A stretch of 64,000 bases of DNA from Mangrovibrevibacter kandeliae (GCF_024519155.1 NZ_JANIFJ010000001.1:434001-498000), one strand, 5' to 3'; positions 9,218-18,237 are shown, numbered from the stretch's first letter. Notes: generated from the sequence alone by a model not told the origin. Translations and numbers: made by a program.

Positions 9218-12200
9218 ATGTCCGCACCGCTGCCCTTTGCCGCCCCTTACGCGCCCGACGAAGCCAAGGTCGTCGCCGACCTCCTGCAGCGGACACAGCG
9301 ATGGGACACCGACGAGGCGAAGGTCGAGCGGCGGGCGCGCGGCTTCATCGAGACCATCCGCAAGGGGGCCGGCGGGATCGGCGGCGTCGAGGACTTCCTG
9401 CGCGAGTTCGGCCTGTCGACCCGTGAGGGCCTGGCGCTGATGGTGCTGGCCGAGGCGCTCCTGCGCGTGCCCGACCCGCATACGCAGGACCGCCTGATCG
9501 AGGACAAGATCGGCGCCGGCGGCTGGGACACGCGCGAGGGCGCCGAGGACCGCATGCTGACCGCCGCCTCGGCCTGGGCGCTCGGCGTCTCGGCCCGCAT
9601 CATCCGGCCGGGCGAGACGCCGTCCGGCGTCATGCGCGGCCTCGTCAAGCGGATCGGCGCGCCGGCGGTGCGCACCGCCACGAAGCAGGCGATGCGCTTT
9701 CTCGGCCGGCACTTCGTGCTCGGCGAGACTATCGAGGACGCGCTGGAGCGGGCCCGCGGCTTCGAGAAGAAGGGCTACCGCCACTCCTACGACATGCTGG
9801 GCGAGGGCGCCCGCACCGCCGCCGACGCGGAGCGCTACTTCAAAAGCTATGCCGACGCGATCGAGACGATCGGGCGCAAGGCCGGCAACAAGGCACTGCC
9901 CGACCGGCCGGGCATCTCGGTCAAGCTCTCGGCGCTGCATCCGCGCTATTCGGCGGTGAAGCGCGAGCGCGTCCTGGCGGAACTGGTGCCGAAGCTCGCC
10001 GAGCTCGCCGAGAAGGCGAAGTCCTACCAGTTGAACCTCACGGTCGACGCCGAGGAGGCCGACCGGCTGGAGCTGTCACTCGACGTCATCGACGCGGTGG
10101 TGCGACGCGCGGACTTCCGCGACTGGGACGGTTTCGGGCTCGCCATCCAGGCCTATGGCAAGCGCGCGCTCGCCGTGATCGACCATGTGGACGCGCTGGC
10201 CGCCAGCGCCGGCATTCGCATGATGGTGCGCCTCGTCAAGGGCGCCTACTGGGACTCCGAGGTCAAGCACGCGCAGGAGCGCGGGCTCGACGACTTTCCG
10301 GTCTACACCCGCAAGGCGGCGACCGATCTCTCCTATCTCGCCTGCGCCGAGGCGCTGCTCGACAAGCGGCCGCGGCTCTATCCGCAGTTCGCCACCCACA
10401 ACGCGCTGACCGTCGCGACCATTCTCGAAATGGCCGGCGCCAAGCCGTCCGGCTTCGAGTTCCAGCGCCTGCACGGCATGGGGGAGGCGCTCTACGAGGC
10501 GGTGCGGGAAAGCATCAAGGGCGAGGTCGCCTGCCGCATCTACGCGCCGGTCGGCGGCTACCGTGACCTTCTCGCCTATCTGGTGCGGCGGCTCCTCGAG
10601 AACGGCGCCAACTCCTCCTTCGTGGCACGCGTCGGCGACTCCGACGTGCCTGTGGAGGCGCTGCTCGAACATCCGCGCGATCTCCTGAAGAAGGCGCCGG
10701 TGCGCCATCCCGCGATCAAGCTGCCGCTGCAGCTCTTCGGCGGTCGCACGAACTCGCGCGGCGTCGAGTTCGGCGACCGGCGGGCGCTGGCGGCGCTCCT
10801 GTCGGAGCGGGACCAGGCGCGCCTTCGTGACCTCGCGGTCGGCGAGGGCGACGGCACGGCGACGGAGATCCGCTCGCCGGCCGACGGATCGAAGGTCGGC
10901 ACGAGCCGCGGGCTCGACGCATCCGCCGCGTCCGCCGTGATGGCGCGTGCCGCCAAGGCCGTGGCTGCGGCGGGACGGGTGCCGGCAGCCGAGCGGGCGA
11001 GCGCCCTGCGCCAGGCCGCCGACGCGATGGAGGCTCAGCGCGGTCGGCTGCTGGCGCTTCTCGCCCGCGAGGCCGGCAAGACGATCGACGATGCCGTCGC
11101 CGAAATTCGGGAGGCCGTGGATTTCTGCCGCTTCTACGCCGACGAGGCCGAGCGGCTGTTCGCGCAGGGCGTCGCCCTTCCGGGACCGACGGGCGAGGAC
11201 AACCGCCTGATCTATCGCTCGCGCGGGGTCGTCGTGGCGATCTCGCCCTGGAACTTTCCCCTGGCGATCTTCATGGGGCAGGTCGGCGCGGCGCTCGCCG
11301 CCGGCAACGTCGTCGTCGCCAAGCCCGCCGAACAGACACCGCTGACCGCCGCCGCCGCCGTGGACATCCTGCACGAGGCTGGCTTCGGCCGGGAGGTGCT
11401 GCATCTGGCGCCCGGCGACGGGGCGACCGGCGCGGCGCTCGTCGGCCACCCCGCGACGTCGGCGGTCGCCTTCACCGGCTCGACCGAGACGGCATTTTCC
11501 ATCAACCGCGCGCTCGCCGCCCGGCCGAGCGCGATCGCGCCGCTGGTCGCAGAGACCGGCGGCATCAACGCCCTCATCGCCGACGCCACGGCACTGCCCG
11601 AGCAGGTCGCGGACGACGTGATCCTGTCGGCGTTCCGTTCCGCCGGTCAGCGCTGCTCGGCGCTGCGGCTCCTGTTCCTGCAGGAGGACGTCGCCGATCG
11701 CATCGGCGCGATGATCGCGGGCGCGGCGGCGGAGCTGACGGTCGGCGATCCGGCCGATCCTGCGACCGACATCGGGCCGGTGATCGACGGCGAGCAGAAG
11801 GCGATGCTGGAAGCCCATCTTCAGCGAATGCGGCGCGAGCAGCGTGTCACCTTCGCCGGCACGTTGCCGGCCGGCCTGCCGCAGGACGGGCACTGGATCG
11901 CGCCGCACATCGTCGAGATCAAGAAGCCGGAGGACCTCGGCGAGGAGGTGTTCGGGCCGATCCTCCACATCGTGCGCTGGAAGGCGGGCGAACTCGACAA
12001 GGTCTGCGAGGCGATCGAGCGCACCGGCTACGGGCTGACGCTCGGCGTTCACAGCCGCATCGACGAGACGATCCGCCAGGTGACCGAGCGGCTCACCGTC
12101 GGGAACATCTACGTCAACCGCAACATGATCGGCGCCATCGTCGGCTCGCAGCCCTTCGGCGGCTCGGGCCTCTCCGGCACCGGACCGAAGGCCGGCGGCC

Positions 12201-12298
12201 CGAACTATGTCGCGCGGTTCGCCCGCGAGCAGGTGATCTCGGTGAACACCGCGGCGGCGGGCGGCAATGCCAGCCTCATCGCGATGGACGCGGGCTGA
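9218..12298 (+). CDS. putA: Bifunctional proline dehydrogenase / P5C dehydrogenase
   Basis: PutA oxidises proline to glutamate in two steps on one polypeptide. Residues to about 480 form the FAD-dependent proline dehydrogenase barrel, including the RLVKGAYWD motif. Residues about 520-1000 form the aldehyde dehydrogenase, with the SAGQRCSALR catalytic cysteine and the AETGG glutamate. At 1026 residues it is the shorter PutA type and has no N-terminal ribbon-helix-helix DNA-binding domain as in E. coli PutA, consistent with control by the divergent Lrp-type gene. ATG 9218 has GGAG eight bases upstream; an in-frame ATG at 9143 would add 25 atypical residues. Confidence 0.94.
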   Translation: MSAPLPFAAPYAPDEAKVVADLLQRTQRWDTDEAKVERRARGFIETIRKGAGGIGGVEDFLREFGLSTREGLALMVLAEALLRVPDPHTQDRLIEDKIGAGGWDTREGAEDRMLTAASAWALGVSARIIRPGETPSGVMRGLVKRIGAPAVRTATKQAMRFLGRHFVLGETIEDALERARGFEKKGYRHSYDMLGEGARTAADAERYFKSYADAIETIGRKAGNKALPDRPGISVKLSALHPRYSAVKRERVLAELVPKLAELAEKAKSYQLNLTVDAEEADRLELSLDVIDAVVRRADFRDWDGFGLAIQAYGKRALAVIDHVDALAASAGIRMMVRLVKGAYWDSEVKHAQERGLDDFPVYTRKAATDLSYLACAEALLDKRPRLYPQFATHNALTVATILEMAGAKPSGFEFQRLHGMGEALYEAVRESIKGEVACRIYAPVGGYRDLLAYLVRRLLENGANSSFVARVGDSDVPVEALLEHPRDLLKKAPVRHPAIKLPLQLFGGRTNSRGVEFGDRRALAALLSERDQARLRDLAVGEGDGTATEIRSPADGSKVGTSRGLDASAASAVMARAAKAVAAAGRVPAAERASALRQAADAMEAQRGRLLALLAREAGKTIDDAVAEIREAVDFCRFYADEAERLFAQGVALPGPTGEDNRLIYRSRGVVVAISPWNFPLAIFMGQVGAALAAGNVVVAKPAEQTPLTAAAAVDILHEAGFGREVLHLAPGDGATGAALVGHPATSAVAFTGSTETAFSINRALAARPSAIAPLVAETGGINALIADATALPEQVADDVILSAFRSAGQRCSALRLLFLQEDVADRIGAMIAGAAAELTVGDPADPATDIGPVIDGEQKAMLEAHLQRMRREQRVTFAGTLPAGLPQDGHWIAPHIVEIKKPEDLGEEVFGPILHIVRWKAGELDKVCEAIERTGYGLTLGVHSRIDETIRQVTERLTVGNIYVNRNMIGAIVGSQPFGGSGLSGTGPKAGGPNYVARFAREQVISVNTAAAGGNASLIAMDAG

Positions 12299-12306
12299 CG
12301 AGCGGC

Positions 12307-12330
12307 GGATGGCGGCGGTCGCCGCCATCC
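12307..12330. terminator. Convergent hairpin between putA and the NTF2-like gene
   Basis: A 10-bp perfect stem (12307-12316 with 12321-12330, loop GGTC) lies between two convergent genes. There is no U-run on either strand, so it may be an RNA 3'-end stabiliser or a weak bidirectional terminator. Confidence 0.45.
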
Positions 12331-12362
12331 CCGATCCTGGGTGGCTCGGCGAGAGGCCTGCC

Positions 12363-12737
12363 TCAGGCGGTCTCCTCGATGTCGAAGCGCGCGACCTTGC
12401 CGTTCCTGAAGCGGAAGACGTGCAGGACGGTCTTGTCCTTCAGCCCGTGCGTCTGACCCTCCAGCGGATTGCCCTCGAGGTCGCGGATCGTCTGCAGGAC
12501 CTCGGCCACGACGACGTCGTCGGCGCGGCGGGTGAAGCCGACGGGCTCGACGTGCGGATCGACCATCGACCACTGCCGGGTCCAGTAGTCCCGGATCCCT
12601 TCGTGGCCCTGGACGTGGCCGCCGTCCATGCCGTTGGCCCAGGCGACGTCGTCGGCGAGGTCGGCCAGGACGCCGTCGATGTCGCGCGCGTTGAAGCGCC
12701 GGTAGAGGCGGTTGAGGAGATCGGTTTCGGCATCCAT
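12363..12737 (-). CDS. NTF2/SnoaL-like protein
   Basis: A 124-residue protein of the SnoaL/NTF2-like alpha+beta cone fold: an N-terminal helix pair (LLNRLYRRFNARDIDGVL) precedes the DDVAWANGMDGG strand and a beta sheet ending FRFRNGKVARFDIEE. Members are small enzymes or binding proteins; no specific catalytic set can be assigned. ATG 12737 matches the family N-terminus. It is divergent from a MarR regulator, and the palindrome between them suggests the regulator controls it. Confidence 0.8.
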   Translation of the reverse strand: MDAETDLLNRLYRRFNARDIDGVLADLADDVAWANGMDGGHVQGHEGIRDYWTRQWSMVDPHVEPVGFTRRADDVVVAEVLQTIRDLEGNPLEGQTHGLKDKTVLHVFRFRNGKVARFDIEETA

Positions 12738-12784
12738 GATAGGGTCTCCGGCTGTGTCCGCATTTGCGTCGGCGGACCAGAAGT

Positions 12785-12802
12785 TACATATGTGCATATG
12801 TA
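12785..12802. promoter_or_regulatory. Perfect palindrome, likely MarR operator
   Basis: TACATATG (12785-12792) and CATATGTA (12795-12802) are exact reverse complements separated by TG. The site sits in the 95-base gap between the divergent NTF2-like and MarR genes, about 48 bases from one start and 31 from the other. The 18-bp AT-rich palindrome fits the size of MarR-dimer operators. It contrasts sharply with the GC-rich surroundings. Binding by the adjacent MarR is inference. Confidence 0.7.
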
Positions 12803-12832
12803 TTATGCCGAGGCGGCTTACAAGGGGGACCC

Positions 12833-13324
12833 ATGGATCTCGTGGTGCTGGCAACGCCGGGACATCTGATCACGTTGGCGCAGCGGGGGTTCGCCCGGCT
12901 GAGCGAGGCGAGGCTGAAGCCGCTCGGCTTCGGGATCGGGCATCTGCCGGTGCTGGTGGCCCTGCGGGAGGGTGTGGCGAACACGCAGCGCGATCTTGCC
13001 CGCTTCGCGCGGACCGAGCAGCCGCCGATGGCGCAGATGCTGGCTCGGATGGAGCGCGACGGCCTCATCCGACGCACGCCCGATCCCGCCGACCGGCGAA
13101 GCAGCCGCGTCGCGCTGGCCGAGACCGCCGAAGACCGCCTGCCGGACGCCATCGCGGCGCTGCTCGCCGGCAACCGTGAGGCGCTGGCCGGCTTCAGCGA
13201 CGCCGAGGCGGCGCAGTTCGTGGCGATGCTGCAGCGGGTGATCGCCAATCTCGACCAAATTGCAGGCGCCGAACCGCAGGCTGCGGGCGGGCGCGGCGGA
13301 GGCGCACCGGCCGACGATGCGTGA
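12833..13324 (+). CDS. MarR-family transcriptional regulator
   Basis: This 163-residue winged-helix regulator has the MarR layout: an N-terminal dimerisation helix, helix-turn-helix around NTQRDLARFARTEQPPMAQM (residues about 50-70), and the wing DGLIRRTPDPADRRSSRVAL, whose DxRxxx pattern is diagnostic. ATG 12833 follows AAGGGGG closely; an upstream extension of 23 residues would run into the operator and is not accepted. It probably represses itself and the divergent NTF2-like gene via the palindrome at 12785. Confidence 0.88.
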   Translation: MDLVVLATPGHLITLAQRGFARLSEARLKPLGFGIGHLPVLVALREGVANTQRDLARFARTEQPPMAQMLARMERDGLIRRTPDPADRRSSRVALAETAEDRLPDAIAALLAGNREALAGFSDAEAAQFVAMLQRVIANLDQIAGAEPQAAGGRGGGAPADDA

Positions 13325-13424
13325 GGTGAACAGGATGGCTCCCGGGCCGGCGCCGTGAGCCCGCACAACTGCGCGCAATGAGCTCACAAGCCTCGCGACA
13401 GCCCTCGGTGCGGGAGTGTTCCTG

Positions 13425-13558
13425 CAGGCCGACGTGGACATGGGTCCTTCCTCCCTGACCCTTCTCGCGATGCCTGCGGTCGAAACGGTCGATGTGTCCT
13501 CCCAAGCGTCGCAGATGTTCGACATGAGACCCGGGCGCTCTCCCACGCCCGGGTCTTT
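13425..13558 (+). ncRNA. Candidate small RNA with anti-Shine-Dalgarno loops
   Basis: The 330-base gap between marR and fhs has no credible gene but three successive hairpins. Hairpin 1: stem GGGTC/GACCC (13442-13446 with 13457-13461), loop CTTCCTCCCT. Hairpin 2: CGATG/CGTCG (13490-13494 with 13507-13511), loop containing TCCTCCC. Hairpin 3: an 11-bp terminator stem with loop CTCTCCCA. Loops carrying CUCCC complementary to ribosome-binding sites are the hallmark of alphaproteobacterial trans-acting RNAs such as the alpha-r14 and CcsR/CuckooRNA groups. The 5' end is a guess, as I see no clear promoter. Membership of a known family is inference. Confidence 0.55.
13527..13558 (+). terminator. Intrinsic terminator of the candidate small RNA
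   Basis: An 11-bp perfect stem (13527-13537 with 13546-13556) with an eight-base loop is followed by a short T tract (TTT then CC). It ends the candidate small RNA about 100 bases before the fhs start. Confidence 0.7.
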
Positions 13559-13654
13559 CCGTTCATTCACGGCTATTCGACGCGCACCGTTTGGCGTCGA
13601 TTGGGCAAACCGCTATGGTCCCGCCGGTCGCAGATCGGGAGCGAAGGGCGCGGA

Positions 13655-15334
13655 ATGACGGGGATCAAGTCGGACATCGAGATTGCGCGCGCGGCGCAGA
13701 AGCGGCCGATCGGGGAGGTCGGCGCGATGCTCGGCATTCCGGACGACGCGCTGATCCCTTACGGCCGCGACAAGGCCAAGCTCGACGCCGGGTTCATCCG
13801 CTCGCTCGGCGAGCGCGCGAACGGCAAGCTCATCCTCGTCACCGCGATCAACCCGACGCCGGCCGGCGAGGGCAAGACGACGACGACCGTCGGGCTCGGC
13901 GACGGCCTCAGCCGCATCGGCCGCAAGGTCGCGATCTGCCTGCGCGAGCCGTCGCTTGGACCCTGCTTCGGCGTGAAGGGCGGCGCGGCCGGCGGCGGAC
14001 ATGCGCAGGTCGTGCCGATGGAGGACCTGAACCTCCACTTCACCGGCGATTTCCACGCCATCACGGCCGCGCACAATCTCCTGGCCGCCATGGTGGACAA
14101 TCACATCCATTGGGGCAACGAGCAGGGTATCGACGTCAGGCGCTTCGTCTGGCGGCGGGTCGTCGACATGAACGACCGGGCGCTGCGCGACGTCGTCCTC
14201 TCTCTCGGCGGGGTCGGCAACGGCTTCCCGCGTCAGGGCGGCTTCGACATCACCGTCGCCTCCGAGGTGATGGCGTGCCTCTGCCTCGCCACCGACCTTG
14301 CCGACCTGCAGCGGCGACTCGGCGACATGATCGTCGCCTATCGCCGGGACAAGACGCCGGTCTTCGCCAAGGATATCGAGGCGGACGGAGCGATGGCCGT
14401 GCTTCTCAAGGACGCGATGCTGCCGAATCTCGTGCAGACCATCGAGAACACCCCGGTGCTCGTGCATGGCGGCCCCTTCGCCAACATCGCGCATGGCTGC
14501 AACTCGGTCGTCGCCACGAAGGCGGGGCTGAAGCTGGCCGACTACGTCGTCACCGAGGCGGGCTTCGGCGCCGATCTCGGGGCCGAGAAGTTCTTCGACA
14601 TCAAGTGCCGCAAGGCCGGGCTGAGGCCGGCGGCGACCGTGCTCGTGGCGACCGTGCGCGCGCTGAAGATGAACGGGGGCGTCGCCAAGAGCGAGCTCGG
14701 CCGCGAGGACGTCGCGGCGGTCACGGCCGGCTGCGTCAATCTCGGCCGCCACATCGGCAACATCCGCAAGTTCGGCGTGCCGGTGGTGGTGGCGATCAAT
14801 CACTTCGTCTCCGACACTCCGGCCGAGATCGAGGCGGTGCAGGCCTATGTCGCCGGCCTCGGCGCGGAGGTCTTCCTGTGCCGGCACTGGGCCGAGGGGT
14901 CGGCAGGCATCGAACAGCTGGCGCGCCGCGTGGCCGAACTCGCCGATGCCGGCGAGGCCGCGTTCGCGCCGCTCTATCCGGACCGGATGCCGCTCGCCGA
15001 AAAAATCGAGACCGTGGCGCGCGAGATCTATGGCGCGGCCGGCGTTTCGATCGGGCCGGCGGTGCTCGACCAGCTGCAGACCTGGGAGGCGGAGGGCTAC
15101 GGCGACCTGCCGGTCTGCATGGCGAAGACCCAATACTCCTTCTCGGCCGACCCGACGCTGCTCGGGGCGCCGAGCGGCCACACCGTGCCGGTGCGCGAGG
15201 TCCGCCTCTCGGCCGGTGCCGGCTTCGTCGTTGCGATCTGCGGCGACACGCTGACGATGCCCGGCCTGCCGCGCCGCCCATCGGCAGAGCGGATCTACCT
15301 CAACGAGGACGGGCAGATCGAAGGGCTGTTCTGA
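13655..15334 (+). CDS. fhs: Formate-tetrahydrofolate ligase
   Basis: This enzyme makes 10-formyl-tetrahydrofolate from formate, THF and ATP in the cytosolic one-carbon pool. The 559-residue length is standard. The P-loop [13 protein letters not shown] lies at about residues 66-78, and the family stretches [18 protein letters not shown] and [18 protein letters not shown] are intact. ATG 13655 is used; an upstream TTG in frame has no support. It stands alone after the candidate small RNA, with no fold or purU neighbour. Confidence 0.95.
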   Translation: MTGIKSDIEIARAAQKRPIGEVGAMLGIPDDALIPYGRDKAKLDAGFIRSLGERANGKLILVTAINPTPAGEGKTTTTVGLGDGLSRIGRKVAICLREPSLGPCFGVKGGAAGGGHAQVVPMEDLNLHFTGDFHAITAAHNLLAAMVDNHIHWGNEQGIDVRRFVWRRVVDMNDRALRDVVLSLGGVGNGFPRQGGFDITVASEVMACLCLATDLADLQRRLGDMIVAYRRDKTPVFAKDIEADGAMAVLLKDAMLPNLVQTIENTPVLVHGGPFANIAHGCNSVVATKAGLKLADYVVTEAGFGADLGAEKFFDIKCRKAGLRPAATVLVATVRALKMNGGVAKSELGREDVAAVTAGCVNLGRHIGNIRKFGVPVVVAINHFVSDTPAEIEAVQAYVAGLGAEVFLCRHWAEGSAGIEQLARRVAELADAGEAAFAPLYPDRMPLAEKIETVAREIYGAAGVSIGPAVLDQLQTWEAEGYGDLPVCMAKTQYSFSADPTLLGAPSGHTVPVREVRLSAGAGFVVAICGDTLTMPGLPRRPSAERIYLNEDGQIEGLF

Positions 15335-15367
15335 TGTAGAGGCTCAATCTCTTCATGGAGAAATGGC

Positions 15368-15745
15368 ATGGCATCAGAATTAGATGCTTCGTTTGAGCTG
15401 ATCGGTAGAGTCTTTGAGAAGCTGATCAAGGCTGGATTGCGGAAGATCCCGCTACACGCCCATGATTTCGAGCAAGAAGTAGACAGAATTCTATTTCGCG
15501 ACGTCATGTCATTTCTCAAAGATGAAGGCTTGATTCGGGTTGGTGCGGAATTAGTGTCGGGTGATTATGTATTTGTGCAGCTTACTGGAGCAGGTATCGC
15601 AGCCGTAGAAAGTCAAAAGTTTGAGAATTGCAAGACCGTTAGATCAGAAGTTGAACGAGGCAATCTATCCAGCGAAGCGTATGGCAGAATTGGCGCTTTC
15701 GTCGGCGGCCTGATAGGCGGTGCTACTACCGCCTTGGGTGGATAA
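15368..15745 (+). CDS. AT-rich orphan protein of unknown function
   Basis: I do not recognise this 125-residue protein. Base composition is visibly lower in GC than all neighbours and codons such as AGA, TTA and ATA occur, suggesting recent transfer. Residues about 30-75 look like a small winged-helix-type fold (HDFEQEVDRILFRDVMSFLK, LKDEGLIRV, VFVQLTGAGIAAVE), similar to domains that read a C-terminal wing. The C-terminus ends in a glycine-rich hydrophobic segment (IGAFVGGLIGGATTALGG) that could insert into a membrane. It sits 33 bases after fhs and converges with an ABC operon. ATG 15368 has GGAG nearby. A role as phage or defence cargo is speculation. Confidence 0.7.
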   Translation: MASELDASFELIGRVFEKLIKAGLRKIPLHAHDFEQEVDRILFRDVMSFLKDEGLIRVGAELVSGDYVFVQLTGAGIAAVESQKFENCKTVRSEVERGNLSSEAYGRIGAFVGGLIGGATTALGG

Positions 15746-15750
15746 GTAGC

Positions 15751-16494
15751 TTACGCCCCGAGGCTCTGGATGAAGCGCTGCGTGCGCGGCTCCTGCGGCG
15801 CGCCGAACAGCTGATCGGGCGCGCCGTGCTCGACGATCTCGCCGCCCTCGAGGAAGGCGACGTGCTGCGCGACGCTGCGCGCGAGCCGGAGATCGTGCGT
15901 CGCCATCAGCATGGTCGCGCCTTCGGCGGCGAGGCTGCGCAGCGTGTCGACCACCTCCGTCGCGAGTTCCGGATCGAGCGCGGAGGTCGGTTCGTCGCAG
16001 AGGATCAGCGCCGGCGAGGGCGCGAGCGCGCGGGCGATCGCGACGCGCTGCTGCTGCCCGCCGGACAGCGTCGCCGGCCATGCCTCGGCCTTCTCGGCCA
16101 TGCCGACCTTGGTCAGGAGCTCCATCGCCCGCGCACGGGCGCGCTCCTTCGGCCACTTCTGCACGGTGACGAGACCTTCCATCACGTTTTCCACCACGCG
16201 GCGGTGCGGGAAGAGCTGGAAGTTCTGGAAGATCATGCCGGTGCGCCGGCGCAGCTTCAGGATGTCGGTCTGTGACGGGCGGCGGGTCTCGCCGAAGGTC
16301 AGGCTGACGTCGCCGAGTTCGACCGTGCCGCGCTCTGGGATCTCGAGCAGGTTGGCGCAGCGCAGGAGGGTCGACTTGCCGCTGCCGGACGGGCCGATGA
16401 GCGCCGTCACCGCGCCCTTGGCGACGACGAGGTCGACGCCCTTCAGAACGGTGTTGCCGGAGAATCGCTTCTCGATGCCGGAGAGACGGATCAT
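15751..16494 (-). CDS. Polar amino-acid ABC transporter ATPase
   Basis: This ATPase of a polar amino-acid (PAAT family) importer has 247 residues. Walker A GPSGSGKST, signature LSGGQQQR, Walker B ALILCDEP and switch histidine in MATHDL are present; length and pattern match GlnQ/ArtP/TcyN. ATG 16494 overlaps the permease stop by four bases. With the permease and a FliY-like binding protein upstream, the system most resembles cystine or general polar amino-acid uptake; specificity is not proven by sequence. Confidence 0.9.
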   Translation of the reverse strand: MIRLSGIEKRFSGNTVLKGVDLVVAKGAVTALIGPSGSGKSTLLRCANLLEIPERGTVELGDVSLTFGETRRPSQTDILKLRRRTGMIFQNFQLFPHRRVVENVMEGLVTVQKWPKERARARAMELLTKVGMAEKAEAWPATLSGGQQQRVAIARALAPSPALILCDEPTSALDPELATEVVDTLRSLAAEGATMLMATHDLRLARSVAQHVAFLEGGEIVEHGAPDQLFGAPQEPRTQRFIQSLGA

Positions 16495-17171
16495 CGGGCG
16501 CGCTCCATGAAGCCGCCATAGCGGCCGAAGGTCTGCTCCAGCCGGCTCTGCAGCACCGAGAGCACCGAAGAGAAGACGAGGTAGATGAGCGCCGCCTCGA
16601 TGTAGAGGATCAGCGGCTCGTAGGTGACGGCGACGATGCGCTGCGCCTGCTGGAACAGCTCCGGCACGGTGATCGCCGCGGCGAGCGAGGTGTCCTTCAC
16701 GAGCGAGATGAACGAGTTGCCGAGCGGCGGCACGGCGACGCGCGTCGCCTGCGGCAGGATCGTGCGGGTCATCGCCTGGCGGGTCGTCATGCCGATCGAG
16801 TAGGCCGCCTCCCACTGACCTTTGTTGATGGAGGTCAGCGCGGCGCGGATGATCTCAGAGGTGTAGGCGCCGACCGAGAGGGTGAAGCCGATCAACGCCG
16901 CCGGGAAGGCGTCGATCAGGATGCCGGCGCTCGGCAGGCCGTAGAAGATGACGAAGAGCTGTACCAGCAGCGGCGTGCCGCGGATGATCCAGACATAGAA
17001 GATCGCGATCGCGGCGAGCGGCCCCGGCGCGAACAGGCGCGTGACGGCCGTCAGGAGGCCGACCAGAAGTCCGAACACGAAGGACAGGATCGCCAGCGGC
17101 ACGGTGAAGATCAGACCGGCGCGGACCAGCGGCCAGAGCGAGGTCAGCATCAGTTGCAGCCAGTCGGGCAC
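16491..17171 (-). CDS. Polar amino-acid ABC transporter permease
   Basis: A 226-residue inner-membrane permease of the HisM/TcyL type with about five helices. The EAA loop around YEAAYSIGM-like residues (WEAAYSIGMTTRQAM) and ILPQATRVAVPPLGNSFIS contact the ATPase. A single permease gene suggests a homodimer. It follows the binding-protein gene after about 90 bases that hold a strong hairpin and overlaps the ATPase gene. Confidence 0.9.
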   Translation of the reverse strand: MPDWLQLMLTSLWPLVRAGLIFTVPLAILSFVFGLLVGLLTAVTRLFAPGPLAAIAIFYVWIIRGTPLLVQLFVIFYGLPSAGILIDAFPAALIGFTLSVGAYTSEIIRAALTSINKGQWEAAYSIGMTTRQAMTRTILPQATRVAVPPLGNSFISLVKDTSLAAAITVPELFQQAQRIVAVTYEPLILYIEAALIYLVFSSVLSVLQSRLEQTFGRYGGFMERAR

Positions 17172-17204
17172 GGCAGATCTCTCGCGACGCGGAACACGGA
17201 TTTT

Positions 17205-17235
17205 CCGCGGGCGGCACCATGCGCGCCGCCCGCGG
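17205..17235 (-). promoter_or_regulatory. 11-bp stem-loop between binding-protein and permease genes
   Basis: CCGCGGGCGGC (17205-17215) pairs perfectly with 17225-17235 around a nine-base loop, just 3' of the binding-protein gene in the transcript. No U-run follows on the minus strand. It is laid out like the hairpin in the choXWV operon and probably shapes the ratio of binding protein to permease mRNA. Confidence 0.6.
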
Positions 17236-17262
17236 TCAGGATCGAACTAGGCGTTCTGCCGC

Positions 17263-18024
17263 TTACTGCGAGACGTCCTCGCCGAAATAGGCGTCGGCGA
17301 TCTTCTGGTAGGTGCCGTCGGACTTGATGTCCTTCAGCGCCGCGTTGATCGCGGCGACGAGCTCGGGGTTGTCCTTCTGGACGATGACGCCCGACGGCGC
17401 GCCGTCCTCGCGGCTCGCCACGACCTTCACCGGCGCATTCGGCTGGTGCTTCTTGAAGTCGAGGAAGGAGAGACTGTCGTTGATGGTGGCGTCGGCGCGT
17501 CCGGTGAGGACGAGCTGGATCGACTGGTCGAAGCCCTCGGTGGCGACGAGCGAGGCGCCGGCCGCCTCGGCCATGCGGCCGTAGTTCGAGGTCAGCGACT
17601 GGGCGGCCCGCTTGCCCTTCAGGTCGTCGAAGCTCGTGATGGCGGCGTCGTCGTTCTTGACGACCAGCACGGCCTTGGAGGTGATGTAGGGGTCGGAGAA
17701 GTCGAAGCGCTGCTTGCGCTCGGCGGTGATCCCGACCTGGTTGATCACTGCGTCGTAGCGGTCGGCGCCGAGGCCGGCGATCAGGCCGTCCCACTTGCCC
17801 TCGACGAACTCTGCCTTGACGCCAAGCCGCTTGGCGATCGCCTCGCCGATCTCGACGTCGAAGCCGACGAGCTTGCCGCTCTGGTCGTGAAAGGTGAAGG
17901 GGGCATAGGTGCCCTCGGTGCCGATACGCAGGGTGCCCGCCGCCTTGACGTCGGCGAGGCTGCCGGCGAGGGCGGGTGCGCTGGCGAGAAGGGCGAGGGT
18001 GAGGGCGGCGAGGAGACGGGTCAT
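17263..18024 (-). CDS. Polar amino-acid (cystine-like) binding protein
   Basis: A periplasmic solute-binding protein of family 3 with 253 residues and a signal peptide ending ASAPALA. The mature start GSLADVKAAGTLRIGTEGTY and the later KLVGFDVEIGEAIAKRLG are standard for the SBP_bac_3 fold, and the arrangement resembles FliY/TcyJ cystine-binding proteins. ATG 18024 is the only start that gives a signal peptide. It is the promoter-proximal gene of a three-gene operon with permease and ATPase. Confidence 0.9.
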   Translation of the reverse strand: MTRLLAALTLALLASAPALAGSLADVKAAGTLRIGTEGTYAPFTFHDQSGKLVGFDVEIGEAIAKRLGVKAEFVEGKWDGLIAGLGADRYDAVINQVGITAERKQRFDFSDPYITSKAVLVVKNDDAAITSFDDLKGKRAAQSLTSNYGRMAEAAGASLVATEGFDQSIQLVLTGRADATINDSLSFLDFKKHQPNAPVKVVASREDGAPSGVIVQKDNPELVAAINAALKDIKSDGTYQKIADAYFGEDVSQ

Positions 18025-18237
18025 GGCGAGAGCCTTCGAGTGGTGATCGTTGCCGCCTAGATCGGCCGGACTCTCGGCGTTTCCAAGGAACGGAATTCTC
18101 CCGCTCAGGGCGATGAGGGATTTGCGTTCCTGGAGCATCGCTAGGGGCAGCCTCATTGATCGAAGCTACTCTCCCGGAGCTTCGCCGCCGCGCGGCGCCG
18201 TGCTAGGTCCGAGCGCGTAGCGGAGGAGGACCGGGTC

